A DNA stretch of 64,000 nt, taken from contig NZ_CP019914.1 in NCBI RefSeq assembly GCF_002214805.1, forward strand, positions 2,976,001-3,040,000, given 5' to 3'. The notes beneath the pieces were generated by a model. It was not told the origin of the DNA. It made no database searches and saw only the letters and a list, made by a program, of their open reading frames with translations. Below are positions 43,745 to 53,614 of this stretch, in pieces (within the stretch, counting starts at the first letter, position 1; each line of letters begins with the position of its first letter). This stretch comes from Brachyspira hampsonii (GTDB lineage Bacteria; Spirochaetota; Brachyspiria; Brachyspirales; Brachyspiraceae). The position numbers were made by a program, and so were the translations under genes.

Positions 43745-44260
43745 ATGGAAGTAATCTTAAAAAGAGATTTTATATCATTGGGTTATGAAGGTGATATATG
43801 TAAAGTGAAAGACGGCTATGCAAGAAATTACCTTATTCCAAGAAATATAGCAGTTATAAAAAATGCTGCTAATTTAAAAACTTTAGCTCAAATGCAGAAA
43901 AGTTTAGAAAAGAAAAGAGCTAAAAGAAAAATGGAAGCAGAAATTTTAAAAGGTAAAATTGTAGATATTACAGTTGTTATACCTATGAAAGTTGCTGAAA
44001 ATGGTAAATTATATGGTTCAGTTAGTCAGCAAACTATAGTTGATGCTTTAAAAGAAAAAGAAATTGATATAAATAAACGCGATGTTCATATGGAAAAACA
44101 TATAAAAGAACTAGGTGAATTTGAAGTTGAAATCAAATTATATCATAGCGTTAATGCTAATATCAAAATTAAAGTTATTAATTTAGATGAAAATACTGCT
44201 GCAGAAGAATCTAAAGAAGAAAACAATACTGCAGCTGAGGTATCAGCTGAAAAAGCTTAA
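43745..44260 (+). CDS. rplI: 50S ribosomal protein L9
   Basis: A 171-residue L9. The N-terminal domain (MEVILKRDFISLGYEGDICK, then VKDGYARNYLIPRNIA) and the long connecting helix (KSLEKKRAKRKMEAE) are diagnostic. The C-terminal domain contains NGKLYGSVS. It is longer than the usual 148 residues because of an acidic tail rich in Glu and Ala (about 150-171). L9 binds 23S rRNA near the L1 stalk. AAGGAG lies upstream. dnaB follows, a common pairing. Confidence 0.96.
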   Translation: MEVILKRDFISLGYEGDICKVKDGYARNYLIPRNIAVIKNAANLKTLAQMQKSLEKKRAKRKMEAEILKGKIVDITVVIPMKVAENGKLYGSVSQQTIVDALKEKEIDINKRDVHMEKHIKELGEFEVEIKLYHSVNANIKIKVINLDENTAAEESKEENNTAAEVSAEKA

Positions 44261-44299
44261 TAAAATAAGCAATATCTAAATTAATAGGCATAATATCTA

Positions 44300-45700
44300 A
44301 TGAATAATACACCCTGCTCAATAGAGGCTGAAGAGTCTCTATTGGGTGCAATGCTTCAAAATTCTCAGGCTGTATCTGTTGCTATATCCAAAATAAAATC
44401 TACTGATTTTTACAGTGAAAGAAATCGTATGCTCTATGAAAGTATTTTAGAAATGCATAATAGAGGAATAGCCATTAATGCAGAAACTGCTTTGAGATAT
44501 CTTAAAGAAAATGGATTATTTGAAAAAATTATTCAAAATGATGAGGCATATTTAATTCGTATTATAGATGGAACTCCTTTTCATCAGAATGCTAAATACT
44601 ATGCTGAAATCATAGCAGAAAAATCATTATTAAGGGATCTTATAACTGTTTCTCAGGATATACAAAAATCGGCTTATGAAGCAAAGGATGCAGAAACTAA
44701 AGAGATAGCAGATTTTGCTGAGAAAAAAATATTTGAAGTTACTCAAAGAAGATTAGATAATGATTTTATTCATATAAGGGATTTACTTTATGAAGCCCTA
44801 ACTTCTATAGAAAGCAGAAAAAAACATAAAGGAAGTGTTACCGGAGTCCCTTCAGGTTTTATATCGCTTGATAAAGTTACGCATGGTTTTCAGCCTTCAG
44901 ATTTGATAATATTAGCTGCAAGACCTTCTGTGGGTAAGACAAGTTTTGCTTTAAATATAATAGAACATGTCATTACAAATATTGAAACTTCAAATTTTGG
45001 TATTGGTTTTTTTTCTCTTGAAATGAGCAGAATGCAGCTTGTAGAGAGATTAATTGCAAGTAAGGCTAGAATAAGTTTATCCAGAATAAGATCCGGAGAT
45101 TTGGAAAAACAGGAATGGACTAAACTCGGACAGACATTTAACAGCTTATCTCAAGCTAATTTGCTAATAGATGACTCAAGCCAATTAACTATTATGGAAA
45201 TAAGAGGAAAGGCTAGGCAAATGAAATATAAATTTGCTGAGATGAGTAAGACAACAGGCAAGGAAATAGATTTAAAATTAATAGTTGTTGATTATCTGCA
45301 ATTAATTCATTCAGGCTTAAATACTAGAAGAAATGGTACAAGAGAACAGGAAATAGCTGATATTTCAAGAGGACTTAAAGCATTAGCGAAAGAGCTTAAT
45401 GTACCTGTTATATCTTTGGCACAATTATCTAGGGCGGTTGAACAAAGACAGGATAAGCCTAGACTTTCAGATTTGAGGGAATCAGGTTCAATAGAGCAGG
45501 ATGCGGATATAGTTATGTTTTTGCATAGACAAAAGCCTAATAAAGAAGGTAAAGATGATGAGGTAATAGATGAAAGAACTAATCAAGTTGAGGTAATACT
45601 TGCAAAACATAGAAATGGTGCTATACATGACGGCATACCGCTTCACTTTATAGCAGATCAAACTAGATTTGAAAATATTTATAATAATAATGAGTCTTAA
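44300..45700 (+). CDS. dnaB: Replicative DNA helicase DnaB
   Basis: A 466-residue hexameric helicase. The N-terminal domain starts PCSIEAEESLLGAML. The RecA-like domain has the Walker A motif AARPSVGKTSFALN, the Walker B LIVVDYLQLI, and the SLAQLSRAVEQRQDKPRLSD motif with ESGSIEQDADIVMFL. It unwinds DNA at the replication fork. There is no intein or other insertion. It follows rplI by 39 bases. Confidence 0.97.
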   Translation: MNNTPCSIEAEESLLGAMLQNSQAVSVAISKIKSTDFYSERNRMLYESILEMHNRGIAINAETALRYLKENGLFEKIIQNDEAYLIRIIDGTPFHQNAKYYAEIIAEKSLLRDLITVSQDIQKSAYEAKDAETKEIADFAEKKIFEVTQRRLDNDFIHIRDLLYEALTSIESRKKHKGSVTGVPSGFISLDKVTHGFQPSDLIILAARPSVGKTSFALNIIEHVITNIETSNFGIGFFSLEMSRMQLVERLIASKARISLSRIRSGDLEKQEWTKLGQTFNSLSQANLLIDDSSQLTIMEIRGKARQMKYKFAEMSKTTGKEIDLKLIVVDYLQLIHSGLNTRRNGTREQEIADISRGLKALAKELNVPVISLAQLSRAVEQRQDKPRLSDLRESGSIEQDADIVMFLHRQKPNKEGKDDEVIDERTNQVEVILAKHRNGAIHDGIPLHFIADQTRFENIYNNNES

Positions 45701-45720
45701 TTATAAGGAGTAATTTTATT

Positions 45721-46527
45721 ATGGAATTATTTGATATGAAAATAGAATTACGAAAGGGTGTTAAAAGTAAGTTAACATATTTTTTAGCAACTTTGGGAGA
45801 GTTTGCCTTTCTTATTTTAGAGGTATTTAAATACACATTCAGACCTACATTTTCTTTTAAGCTTTTAAAAGAACAGATAATAAGAATGGGAGTTGATTCT
45901 TTTATTGTTGCTTCTGTTACTGTGCTTTGTACAGGAATGGTTATGTCATTGCAGATAGCTGTAGTTCTTGACAGTGTATTGAAAGGTATATCTCAATTTG
46001 TAGGTTCTATGGTTGGTAAAGCTATGGTTAAGGAGTTATCACCTATGCTTCTCGCTTTAATATTTGCAGGAAGGGTTGGAAGTTCTGTTACTGCTGAGAT
46101 TGGTACTATGCAGGTTAGCGAACAGTTAGATGCTTTAAAAACTTTATATACCAATCCTATAGAATATGTTGCTGTCCCTCGTTTCTGGGCTGCTGTTATA
46201 TCGCTTCCTATGCTTACAGTTTCTGCAGATGTTATAGGAGTTTTGGGAGGTGCTGTTGTTACAGTATTCGTATTACATAGCGATCCTATGCATTATTTTG
46301 ATAGAGCGATTTCTGTAATAAGTGTGGGAGACTTTATAGGCAGTTTAATAAAGTCTACTATATTTGGTGCTGAAGTTATGATTATATCTTGTTTTTACGG
46401 ATTTAGAACTTCAGGCGGTGCTGAAGGAGTAGGTAAGGCTACTACTACAAGCGTTGTTTACAGTTTTATGATAATACTTATAACTGACTATATACTTGTT
46501 TCAATACTCGGTATGTTTGGAATGTAA
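45721..46527 (+). CDS. MlaE-family ABC transporter permease
   Basis: A 268-residue membrane protein of the MlaE/YrbE family. VLCTGMVMSLQIAVVL, KELSPMLLALIFAGRVGSSVTAEIG and MQVSEQLDALKTL are strong signatures. Such permeases work with an ATPase (MlaF), an MCE protein (MlaD) and a STAS protein in phospholipid movement between membranes. None of these is next to it, so the rest must lie elsewhere. It starts 20 bases after dnaB with AAGGAG, so it may share that transcript. Confidence 0.9.
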   Translation: MELFDMKIELRKGVKSKLTYFLATLGEFAFLILEVFKYTFRPTFSFKLLKEQIIRMGVDSFIVASVTVLCTGMVMSLQIAVVLDSVLKGISQFVGSMVGKAMVKELSPMLLALIFAGRVGSSVTAEIGTMQVSEQLDALKTLYTNPIEYVAVPRFWAAVISLPMLTVSADVIGVLGGAVVTVFVLHSDPMHYFDRAISVISVGDFIGSLIKSTIFGAEVMIISCFYGFRTSGGAEGVGKATTTSVVYSFMIILITDYILVSILGMFGM

Positions 46528-46547
46528 TTTATAATTCATATACATAA

Positions 46548-46579
46548 ATGAGCAGGCAATATAATTATTGTCTGCTCAT
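46548..46579 (+). terminator. Terminator after the permease gene
   Basis: Stem ATGAGCAGGCAA against TTGTCTGCTCAT (one G.U pair), loop of 8, then ATTTTTTT. Confidence 0.9.
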
Positions 46580-46585
46580 ATTTTT

Positions 46586-48112
46586 TTAAATATTAGGATA
46601 ATATTCTTTTAAAGCATTTCTTGCTTCTTCTCTGTCATCAAAATGTATTGTTTTATCTGGAAATATTTGATAAGTTTCATGTCCTTTTCCAGCTATTATA
46701 ATTATATCATTTTCTTTAGCTTCTTTTACCGCCTCAAATATAGCTTCTTTTCTGTCAATAATCTTCTTATAATTTTTATTTTTGAATCCTTTTTCAATAT
46801 CATTCATTATCTGTTCAATATCTTCTGTCCTTTGATTATCAGTTGTAAGTATTGCTATATTGGCATATTTTTCAGCTATTTCTGCCATTATAGGACGTTT
46901 TTTTCTATCTCTGTCTCCTCCGCATCCAAACACTGCTATAACTCTGTTAGGATTTAGTTTTCTAGCTTCTATTAAAATATTTTCTAAACTGTCAGGAGTA
47001 TGCGAATAATCAACAGCTACTATAAACGGATGTTTTTCTTTGGTTACTATTTCAAATCTTCCTGCAACCTGAACTTTTCTCATAGCTTTTACTGACTTTT
47101 CTATATCCAATTTATTTTCGCATACATAAGCTAATATTGAAAGAGAATTTAAAATATTAAATCTTCCGAGCATTGATAATTTTACTTTTGATATAAATTT
47201 ACCTTTTGCATAAAATTCATATTCTGTGTTTTTAGAAGTTAGCGAAATAACTTTTCCGTAATAATCAGCTTTTTCATTAATTCCGTATGTAACCATATTT
47301 ATTCCCAATTTTTTTATATAATTGGATATTTGTTTAAAATTATCAGTATCTATATTAACTATCGCTAACTTTTTCTTTTTACTGCTTTCTTTTAGAAGTG
47401 AAAATAATTTTAATTTTGCCTTAAGATAATTTTTCATATCCCCATGATAGTCAAGATGATCCTCTGTGATATTAGTAAAAATCGCAGTATCATAATTCAA
47501 GTAATCGCATCTATTCATAGCAAGTGCCTGAGATGATGATTCCATAACTATATGAGATATTCCTTTTTTTAATGATTTGTAAAATATATTTTCTAAATCA
47601 ATGGATTCAGGAGTTGTAAGATTAGTTTTTATTTCTGTTTTTCCTATTATGTTTTTGATAGTGCCTATTAAAGTTGTTTTATTTTTGTTTGCTTCAAGTA
47701 CAGATTTTAATAAATATGTTGTAGTAGTTTTTCCATTTGTTCCTGTTATTCCTATTGTATTTATTTTTTTTGTAGGCTCATCAAAAAATTTGGCTGAAAT
47801 ATAGGCAAGGCATTCTCTTGGATTTTTTACAGCAACAAAGTGTACATCTTTATAATTATCCTGTAATTTTTTTATAAAATTTTTATCTGCAGTATTATCA
47901 TATATTATAATTGATGCTTTATTACTTATTGCACTTTCTATATATTTATGTCCGTCATCTTTCAAGCCTTTTATAGCAATAAATAAATAGTTTTTCTTTA
48001 TTAATCTTGAATCATATTCTATTGCTTTTACTTCTGTATTTAAACATTCTTTTGTTAATTGACTTTCTTTTGATACTTTATAATTTTTAATTAATTCTTT
48101 AAAATATTTCAT
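46586..48112 (-). CDS. murE: UDP-MurNAc-tripeptide synthetase MurE
   Basis: A 508-residue Mur ligase. The ATP loop is GITGTNGKTTTTYLL, and VAVDYSHTPDSLENIL and FGCGGDRDRKKRPIM are typical of MurE. It adds the third amino acid of the peptidoglycan stem peptide. The substrate-selecting motif, DNPR in meso-DAP enzymes, reads DNQR (in TTDNQRTED). The retained Arg suggests a diamino acid with a second carboxylate, but the Pro to Gln change leaves meso-DAP, ornithine or lysine undecided. It is a single gene convergent with the permease. Confidence 0.93.
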   Translation of the reverse strand: MKYFKELIKNYKVSKESQLTKECLNTEVKAIEYDSRLIKKNYLFIAIKGLKDDGHKYIESAISNKASIIIYDNTADKNFIKKLQDNYKDVHFVAVKNPRECLAYISAKFFDEPTKKINTIGITGTNGKTTTTYLLKSVLEANKNKTTLIGTIKNIIGKTEIKTNLTTPESIDLENIFYKSLKKGISHIVMESSSQALAMNRCDYLNYDTAIFTNITEDHLDYHGDMKNYLKAKLKLFSLLKESSKKKKLAIVNIDTDNFKQISNYIKKLGINMVTYGINEKADYYGKVISLTSKNTEYEFYAKGKFISKVKLSMLGRFNILNSLSILAYVCENKLDIEKSVKAMRKVQVAGRFEIVTKEKHPFIVAVDYSHTPDSLENILIEARKLNPNRVIAVFGCGGDRDRKKRPIMAEIAEKYANIAILTTDNQRTEDIEQIMNDIEKGFKNKNYKKIIDRKEAIFEAVKEAKENDIIIIAGKGHETYQIFPDKTIHFDDREEARNALKEYYPNI

Positions 48113-48246
48113 ATTATTTTCCTGATTTTATTTTGTACTTTTAAATAAAAACAGTATTATAAATTTATGGTAAAAAATTATATATTACTTGATTTTTAAG
48201 TATAAAAGATATATAACTATACTAAAAATATTTATGGAAGTAATTT

Positions 48247-49743
48247 ATGAATATATTTATGGTATCCAGCGAAGCATATCCATTTTCTAAAACAGGAGGT
48301 TTAGGAGATATTGCCGGAAGTCTGCCTTTAGAATTATCTTCCATTAAATTAGGTTCTTCAAAAATTAATTCATCTTTGGTAATACCTTTATATAAACAAA
48401 ATTATAAATTAATAAGCAAAAAAGATATCATATTTGAATTTGAAATAGAGCATGGAAAAGAAATAATAAAAACAGAAATAGCTAGAATAAAGCATCCTCA
48501 AAATGATAATGTAAATGTTTATTTTATAAAGCAGGATAATTTTTTTAAAAGAGAGGGATTATATTCTGAAAACGGCATTGATTATCCAGATAATGCAAGC
48601 CGTTTTATATTATTTTCAAAAGCTGTTATTCAATTAATAATATATTTATATAGAGATGAGAATTTTAAATTAGATATAGTTCATATTCATGATTGGCAGA
48701 CTGCTTTGATAGCTCTTTATATAAAAGAAGTTTATAATGATGAAGAGGCTTTGAAAAAATTAAAGGTAATGTTTACTATACATAATTTAGCTTATCAGGG
48801 AAATTTTTCTTCAGACATATATCCGCTTCTTAATGTATCTTGGAAATTTTTTGTACATAGCAGATTAGAATTCTACGGCAATGTAAGTTTTATTAAATCA
48901 GGAATCATACTTTCAGACATAGTTACAACAGTGAGTCCTTCTTATGCTAATGAAATACAGGGCGAAGAGTTTGGATGCGGAATGAATAGTCTTCTTTCAG
49001 GAATATCTCATAAATTATATGGTGTACTCAATGGAATACATTATGAATCTTGGAATCCTGCAACTGATAAACTTATAAAAAATAATTATGATATTAATTC
49101 TATAGAAAAGAAAAAACTTATAAGAAATTCTCTATATAAAGAATTTGGACTTTCAAATAAAAATTATCCTCTTGTAACTATGATATCAAGATTCGATCCG
49201 CAGAAGGGACTTGATTTAATATATTCTTCATTCTTTGAAATTTCTACTTATGATGCTAACTTTATTTTTCTTTTCAGCAAGAATAATTATTTCAAAGATT
49301 TTGAAAATGAATTTACTAAAAGAGCAGGCAGAGCTAAAAATATAAAAATATTATTTAGCTTTGATGAATCATTAGCCCATAGATTAACAGCAGGAAGCGA
49401 TATGTACTTAATGCCTAGCCGTTTTGAGCCTTGCGGACTTAATCAAATATATAGCATGAAATATGGAAGCATTCCTATAGTTCATGCAGTAGGCGGACTT
49501 AAAGATACAGTTATCAACTACAGCGGAAATAAAAGTATTAATAAAGCTACCGGTTTTACTTTCAATGAATATTCTGCAAAAAGTTTTGTTGATACTATGG
49601 ACTTAGCTTTCGATTTATATTATAATAAAAAAAATGTGTGGGATAAGCTTATATTTAATGCTATGAGTAAAGATTATTCTCTTCATAAAACTGTTTTGGA
49701 ATATACTAAGCTTTATAAAAAATTATTAAATACCGAAAAGTAA
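48247..49743 (+). CDS. glgA: Glycogen synthase
   Basis: A 498-residue GT5 enzyme. SEAYPFSKTGGLGDIAGSLP near the N-terminus contains the ADP-glucose-binding KTGGL. IVHIHDWQTALI, FTIHNLAYQGNF and, in the C-terminal lobe, MPSRFEPCGLNQIYSMKYG and the preceding ISRFDPQKGLD complete the GT-B signature. It elongates alpha-1,4-glucan from an NDP-glucose donor. No other glg gene is adjacent, although a GH57 enzyme is elsewhere in the window. Confidence 0.94.
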   Translation: MNIFMVSSEAYPFSKTGGLGDIAGSLPLELSSIKLGSSKINSSLVIPLYKQNYKLISKKDIIFEFEIEHGKEIIKTEIARIKHPQNDNVNVYFIKQDNFFKREGLYSENGIDYPDNASRFILFSKAVIQLIIYLYRDENFKLDIVHIHDWQTALIALYIKEVYNDEEALKKLKVMFTIHNLAYQGNFSSDIYPLLNVSWKFFVHSRLEFYGNVSFIKSGIILSDIVTTVSPSYANEIQGEEFGCGMNSLLSGISHKLYGVLNGIHYESWNPATDKLIKNNYDINSIEKKKLIRNSLYKEFGLSNKNYPLVTMISRFDPQKGLDLIYSSFFEISTYDANFIFLFSKNNYFKDFENEFTKRAGRAKNIKILFSFDESLAHRLTAGSDMYLMPSRFEPCGLNQIYSMKYGSIPIVHAVGGLKDTVINYSGNKSINKATGFTFNEYSAKSFVDTMDLAFDLYYNKKNVWDKLIFNAMSKDYSLHKTVLEYTKLYKKLLNTEK

Positions 49744-49829
49744 TATTATTTTTATATAAAATTATTGCTTGAATTTAATATAATTCTGTATCAGAGTTAT
49801 AAATATAATATTTTAAAGGAGTTTAAATT

Positions 49830-50327
49830 ATGGCAAAAGATCCAAGTTTTGATATAGTTTCTGAGGTTGATATGCAGGTTATAGATGACTGTGTCAATGT
49901 TGCTGTTAAAGAAATAGATAATAGATTCGATTTCAAAGGACAGAATATACAAATAGAATTGAATAAAGGTGAAAAAACAATAACTATATTAGCACCTGCA
50001 GATTTTGTTCTTAATCAGGTTAGGGATATTTTATTTCAGAAATTTATTAAAAGAGGCTTAAATCAAAAGTGCTTAAAAGAAAAGAAAAAAGAAAAAGCTG
50101 CAGGAGATTCTATAAGAGAGATTAACGAAATAGTGCATGGCATAGATAAAGATTTGGCTAAACAGATAGTTAAAGATATTAAAGACATGAAATTGAAAGT
50201 TCAGGCAAGCATACAAGATGAACAAATCAGAGTTTCAGGAGCTAAAAAAGATGATTTGCAGGCTGTTATTACGATGATTAAAGGAAAGGATTATCCTATA
50301 CCTTTGCAGTTTACAAATTACAGATAA
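49830..50327 (+). CDS. YajQ-family nucleotide-binding protein
   Basis: A 165-residue protein matching YajQ/DUF520 throughout: [19 protein letters not shown] at the start, DNRFDFKGQ, and [15 protein letters not shown] near the end. The family has two ferredoxin-like domains and binds nucleic acids; some members bind cyclic di-GMP. Length equals the family norm. AAAGGAG lies upstream of ATG 49830. It ends at a terminator. Confidence 0.95.
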   Translation: MAKDPSFDIVSEVDMQVIDDCVNVAVKEIDNRFDFKGQNIQIELNKGEKTITILAPADFVLNQVRDILFQKFIKRGLNQKCLKEKKKEKAAGDSIREINEIVHGIDKDLAKQIVKDIKDMKLKVQASIQDEQIRVSGAKKDDLQAVITMIKGKDYPIPLQFTNYR

Positions 50328-50348
50328 TATTTATAAAAATGCAAAATT

Positions 50349-50375
50349 AAAGGGAGCTTTTGAGAAGCCCCCTTT
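50349..50375 (+). terminator. Terminator after the yajQ-family gene
   Basis: Stem AAAGGGAGCTT against AAGCCCCCTTT (one A-C mismatch), 5-base loop, then T-rich sequence. Confidence 0.85.
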
Positions 50376-50389
50376 TTTATTATTATCAA

Positions 50390-51016
50390 TCATATTTTTA
50401 ATCTTATTAATCCTATTACTTTACCTACTATAGTTATACTTTCTCTTTCTATAGGAGGGTAATTATTATTTTCAGATACTAATTTAATACAGTCTTTTTC
50501 TCTGAAAAATCTTTTAATAGTTATTTCTTCGTTTCCATTGTCATCTATCTTAGCAACAACAATATCGCCGTTATCAGCCTCATTTGAAGGGTGAACCAAT
50601 ACCATATCACCTTCTTTTATATGGGCGTTTATCATAGAATCACCGGTTACTTTCATAAGAAAATTATTCTCATCTTGTGCTATAGATTTAGGAAGAGAAT
50701 AAGTTTCTTCTATAGTTTCATCTGCAACATCCATTAAAAGACCTGCTTTAACTTCATTAGCAAGAAGAGGAATTTTTATCATATTATGATTTCCTTTTTC
50801 TGAAGTGTCTATAGGCACACTGCCTCTTGCTCTTTTACCTGTTTTTTTTACATATCCTTTTTTTTCCAATGCTGTCAAATGAGTTGTTACTGCAGTAGGA
50901 GAAGCGAAATTGAAATGAACCATGATTTCTTTAACAGTAGGAGGATAGCCGTTTTCATTGGTGAATTTTTGCAGAAAATTAAAAATATCTCTTTGTTTAT
51001 CTGTCAATTCAGTCAT
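50390..51016 (-). CDS. lexA: LexA repressor
   Basis: A 208-residue LexA. The winged helix is at residues 1-65 (TDKQRDIFNFLQKFTNENGY, SPTAVTTHLTALEKKGYV). The self-cleavage site is A91-G92 (EVKAGLL) and the catalytic dyad is S127 (TGDSMI) and K168 (ITIKRF). It represses SOS genes until RecA filaments trigger autocleavage. An AGAGG site precedes the ATG. The promoter and a possible operator lie just upstream, consistent with autoregulation. Confidence 0.96.
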   Translation of the reverse strand: MTELTDKQRDIFNFLQKFTNENGYPPTVKEIMVHFNFASPTAVTTHLTALEKKGYVKKTGKRARGSVPIDTSEKGNHNMIKIPLLANEVKAGLLMDVADETIEETYSLPKSIAQDENNFLMKVTGDSMINAHIKEGDMVLVHPSNEADNGDIVVAKIDDNGNEEITIKRFFREKDCIKLVSENNNYPPIERESITIVGKVIGLIRLKI

Positions 51017-51034
51017 ATTATACCTCTTTATATT

Positions 51035-51079
51035 AACATACCGTATTTGTTATTATACTATACAAAAATATGATGTCAA
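51035..51079 (-). promoter_or_regulatory. lexA promoter with candidate LexA operator
   Basis: On the minus strand: TTGACA (51074-51079), 16 bp spacer, TATAAT (51052-51057). Directly downstream is the imperfect palindrome AACATACCGTATTTGTT (51035-51051), well placed to block transcription. Confidence 0.6.
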
Positions 51080-51774
51080 GTTTTAATATAAAAAAATATA
51101 TTTTTATGACTAATTATATTAAAAAATTATATAATTATTTTAGTATAATTATAAACTTTAACAAATTGAAATTAGTATAATTAAATAATGAAGAAATTAG
51201 CAGGCTTAATAATTTATTTGTACTATATTTAATTTGTAAATAATGTGATGAATATATATCAGAAATTAATTCTGTTTAAAATGATGCGGATTTGAAATCT
51301 TTGAATCTGTGAATAATCTTGAAATAATTAACCCTTATAATATGCCTTAAAATAAAAATTTAAAAGAATCTATTCTTGATATTAAAGATGGTAAAAAGAT
51401 CTATAAAAATATATTAATAAGATTATATTAGTAAGCCATATTATGAGTAAAGTTATATATTAATTATACAAAAAAATATAGAATAGAAGTTGAAAAAATC
51501 ATATTTATATTATATAATGAGAGTATATTTGATTTGTTATTTTTTCATTCTCGCTTAGGTATCACAAGCCAAGACAATAATATGAACTCGTTATATAAGT
51601 ACCAAGCATCAAAAAAAAAATTGCCTAATTTTATTCAAAATATTATATCACATCAAGAATGCATATAAAATTAATAAGTATATAATTTTAAATAATAGAA
51701 TAATTTTTAAATCTATAAATAAACGGATAATTTCATAATCAGCAATAATAAAAAAATTATTTAGGGATTGTACT
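51080..51774. other. Long intergenic stretch with possible decayed coding sequence
   Basis: There is no intact ORF. A short frame around 51359-51430 reads like a protein remnant (LKESILDIKDGKKIYKNIL, then a stop), and 51545-51620 has a local rise in GC. Frequent stops in all frames suggest an old, degraded gene. I cannot assign its family. Confidence 0.4.
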
Positions 51775-53490
51775 ATGAAAAAGAATTTTATTAATAAGAA
51801 ATTTTATTTTTTACTTCTTTTATTGATTTTAATAATAGTTATGATAATCTCCTGTAAAAAGGTTAATATTTTAAGCCCTACACATATACCGCCTCCAACT
51901 GATTTTACATTGCCTGAAGATGCAATACCCGGACATATAGATGTTACTCCGATGCCTGCTAAAAACGGTGAAGTATTCGGAGGCTTTCAAAAAAAGTTTA
52001 AATATCAAGGCAAATGGTATATATTAGCTGACTATATGTATGATTATGACCCTAAAATCAAAACATTAAATAAAAAAGCTGAAGACATAATACTTCAAAT
52101 AGATGAGAGCGGAAATATAGTAGTTTATGATAAAGACAGTAAAGGATATGATGATTTATTAAGAATGAATGTAATAGAAGAAAACAGAGTTTCATATGAA
52201 GATTCTTATTATGGAACTTATTCATATTCTTCAAGTTCTTTTTATACTACAGACTGTAAAGGTGAAGAAGTTTATCATTCATTTCGCACAGGTATAACTT
52301 TTAATAATGAGATAAAAACATCATCAGATTTAATAAATTGGACAACGGATGGATCTAGCGATAATGTTTATAAAACTCTTCCTTCAGTAAGTACAGACCC
52401 TAATGCTAGCTTTCAAGGAAGATTTGGTGTTAGCAGTTATGAAATTGTAGGGTTTAAAGATTATATATATTTAATAGGTTTAGAAGAAGATTTTTCTGAG
52501 CAAAATCCAAGCGGATGCCGAAATACATCTTTAGGTTCATTTACTGTAAGCAAGAATGTTTATTATAGAATAGATAAAAATAAAGATACTTCTATAGGTG
52601 CTAATTGGGAGAAGATTAATACTCCTTGGGGACAAAGAAGCTATCTTAATATTCGCTATGATAAAGATAAAATATATGTTACAAAAGGAGCAAGAGCATA
52701 TTATGATCCTGGTTCTCCTACTTGGATTTTTAACACACAGTATTTTGAAAATGATAATACTATATGGTCAACTACTGACGGTGTAAATTGGCAAGTAGAG
52801 CATAATTCCTCAGCTTATGATAATGCTAAAAATTTATCATCTGCATTTGTTGGAGGAGATTTGCCATATATACAAAAAAAGATAAGAACTCCTGAAGAGC
52901 CTAATTGGATAAAACTTGATAATGGAAGATATTATAAATCTGACAACTCTCCTTATGAAACTTATACAATAAATAATAAATATTATTATGTTCCTATACC
53001 TCCTTATTAAGAAATAAGAGCTGCTTATAACAGCGGGCAGGAATATTTTACTATCACAGAAGCTCATATAAAAAGTGCCGGGCTTAATCAGTTTTTAACC
53101 AAAGATAAAGAGCCGAATAAAGATGAAGATTGGACAGTTATCACTCCTATAGATTATACAGATAAATTAATGGTATGGCAGAGCGGAGGCGAAAAAGTTA
53201 TGCTTAATATTAATAATAAGGCAGTGCAGCTTGTAGACTATGAACAAATAGAAGTTATGTACAATACCATTAAAGAATATTCTATTGTAATAAATTATTT
53301 AAGAAAAACAGCAAAAGAATATAGGGACGGAACTTATTGGAGTGATGTTGCCAATAGTTATATAAAAGATGTACGTGTTGGTATGGAGTATGATGCTAGT
53401 GCGGATATGCTTGAGCTTTTGAAAAGTAATAGAGAATACATTATGCCTGATGAGGCTGTTACACATTATACTGTGGAGTTTAGATACTGA
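51775..53490 (+). pseudogene. Exported lipoprotein gene interrupted by an in-frame TAA
   Basis: The frame opens with a lipoprotein signal (IISC, C27) and runs 411 residues to TAA at 53008-53010. The same frame then stays open, with protein-like sequence (EIRAAYNSGQEYFTITEAHI, WTVITPIDYTDKLMVWQSGG), to the stop at 53490. The natural product would therefore be about 571 residues and the stop is a point nonsense change, not a frameshift. The first part has repeated DGVNWQVEHNSS- and NWTTDGSS-like strands, suggesting a beta-propeller. The family is not recognised. An internal ATG at 53170 would yield a 106-residue fragment with no signal, so I do not call it separately. A truncated 411-residue lipoprotein could still be made. 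Confidence 0.75.
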
Positions 53491-53537
53491 TTATTGTAAT
53501 TTTTGATTATAAATGCAATTTTTATTTTTATATTAGC

Positions 53538-53565
53538 TTGCATTAAATTAATATTAAAATATAAT
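53538..53565 (+). promoter_or_regulatory. Promoter of the large barrel-protein gene
   Basis: TTGCAT (53538-53543), 16 bp spacer, TATAAT (53560-53565). The -10 overlaps the ATG at 53564 of the longest frame, so translation must start further in, at 53615. Confidence 0.55.
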
Positions 53566-53614
53566 GAAAAATTATTTTATTAATGGATTTATTCATACTT
53601 ATTTTGATTTGCTT

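Noticed and set aside
46643-46957. 104-codon plus-strand ORF opposite murE
   Set aside because: Tyr/Phe/Ser-rich shadow of a well-identified gene.
53170-53490. Separate 106-residue gene starting at the internal ATG
   Set aside because: It lies in the same frame as the upstream lipoprotein, separated only by one TAA, and has no signal or ribosome site; better read as the rest of a broken gene.
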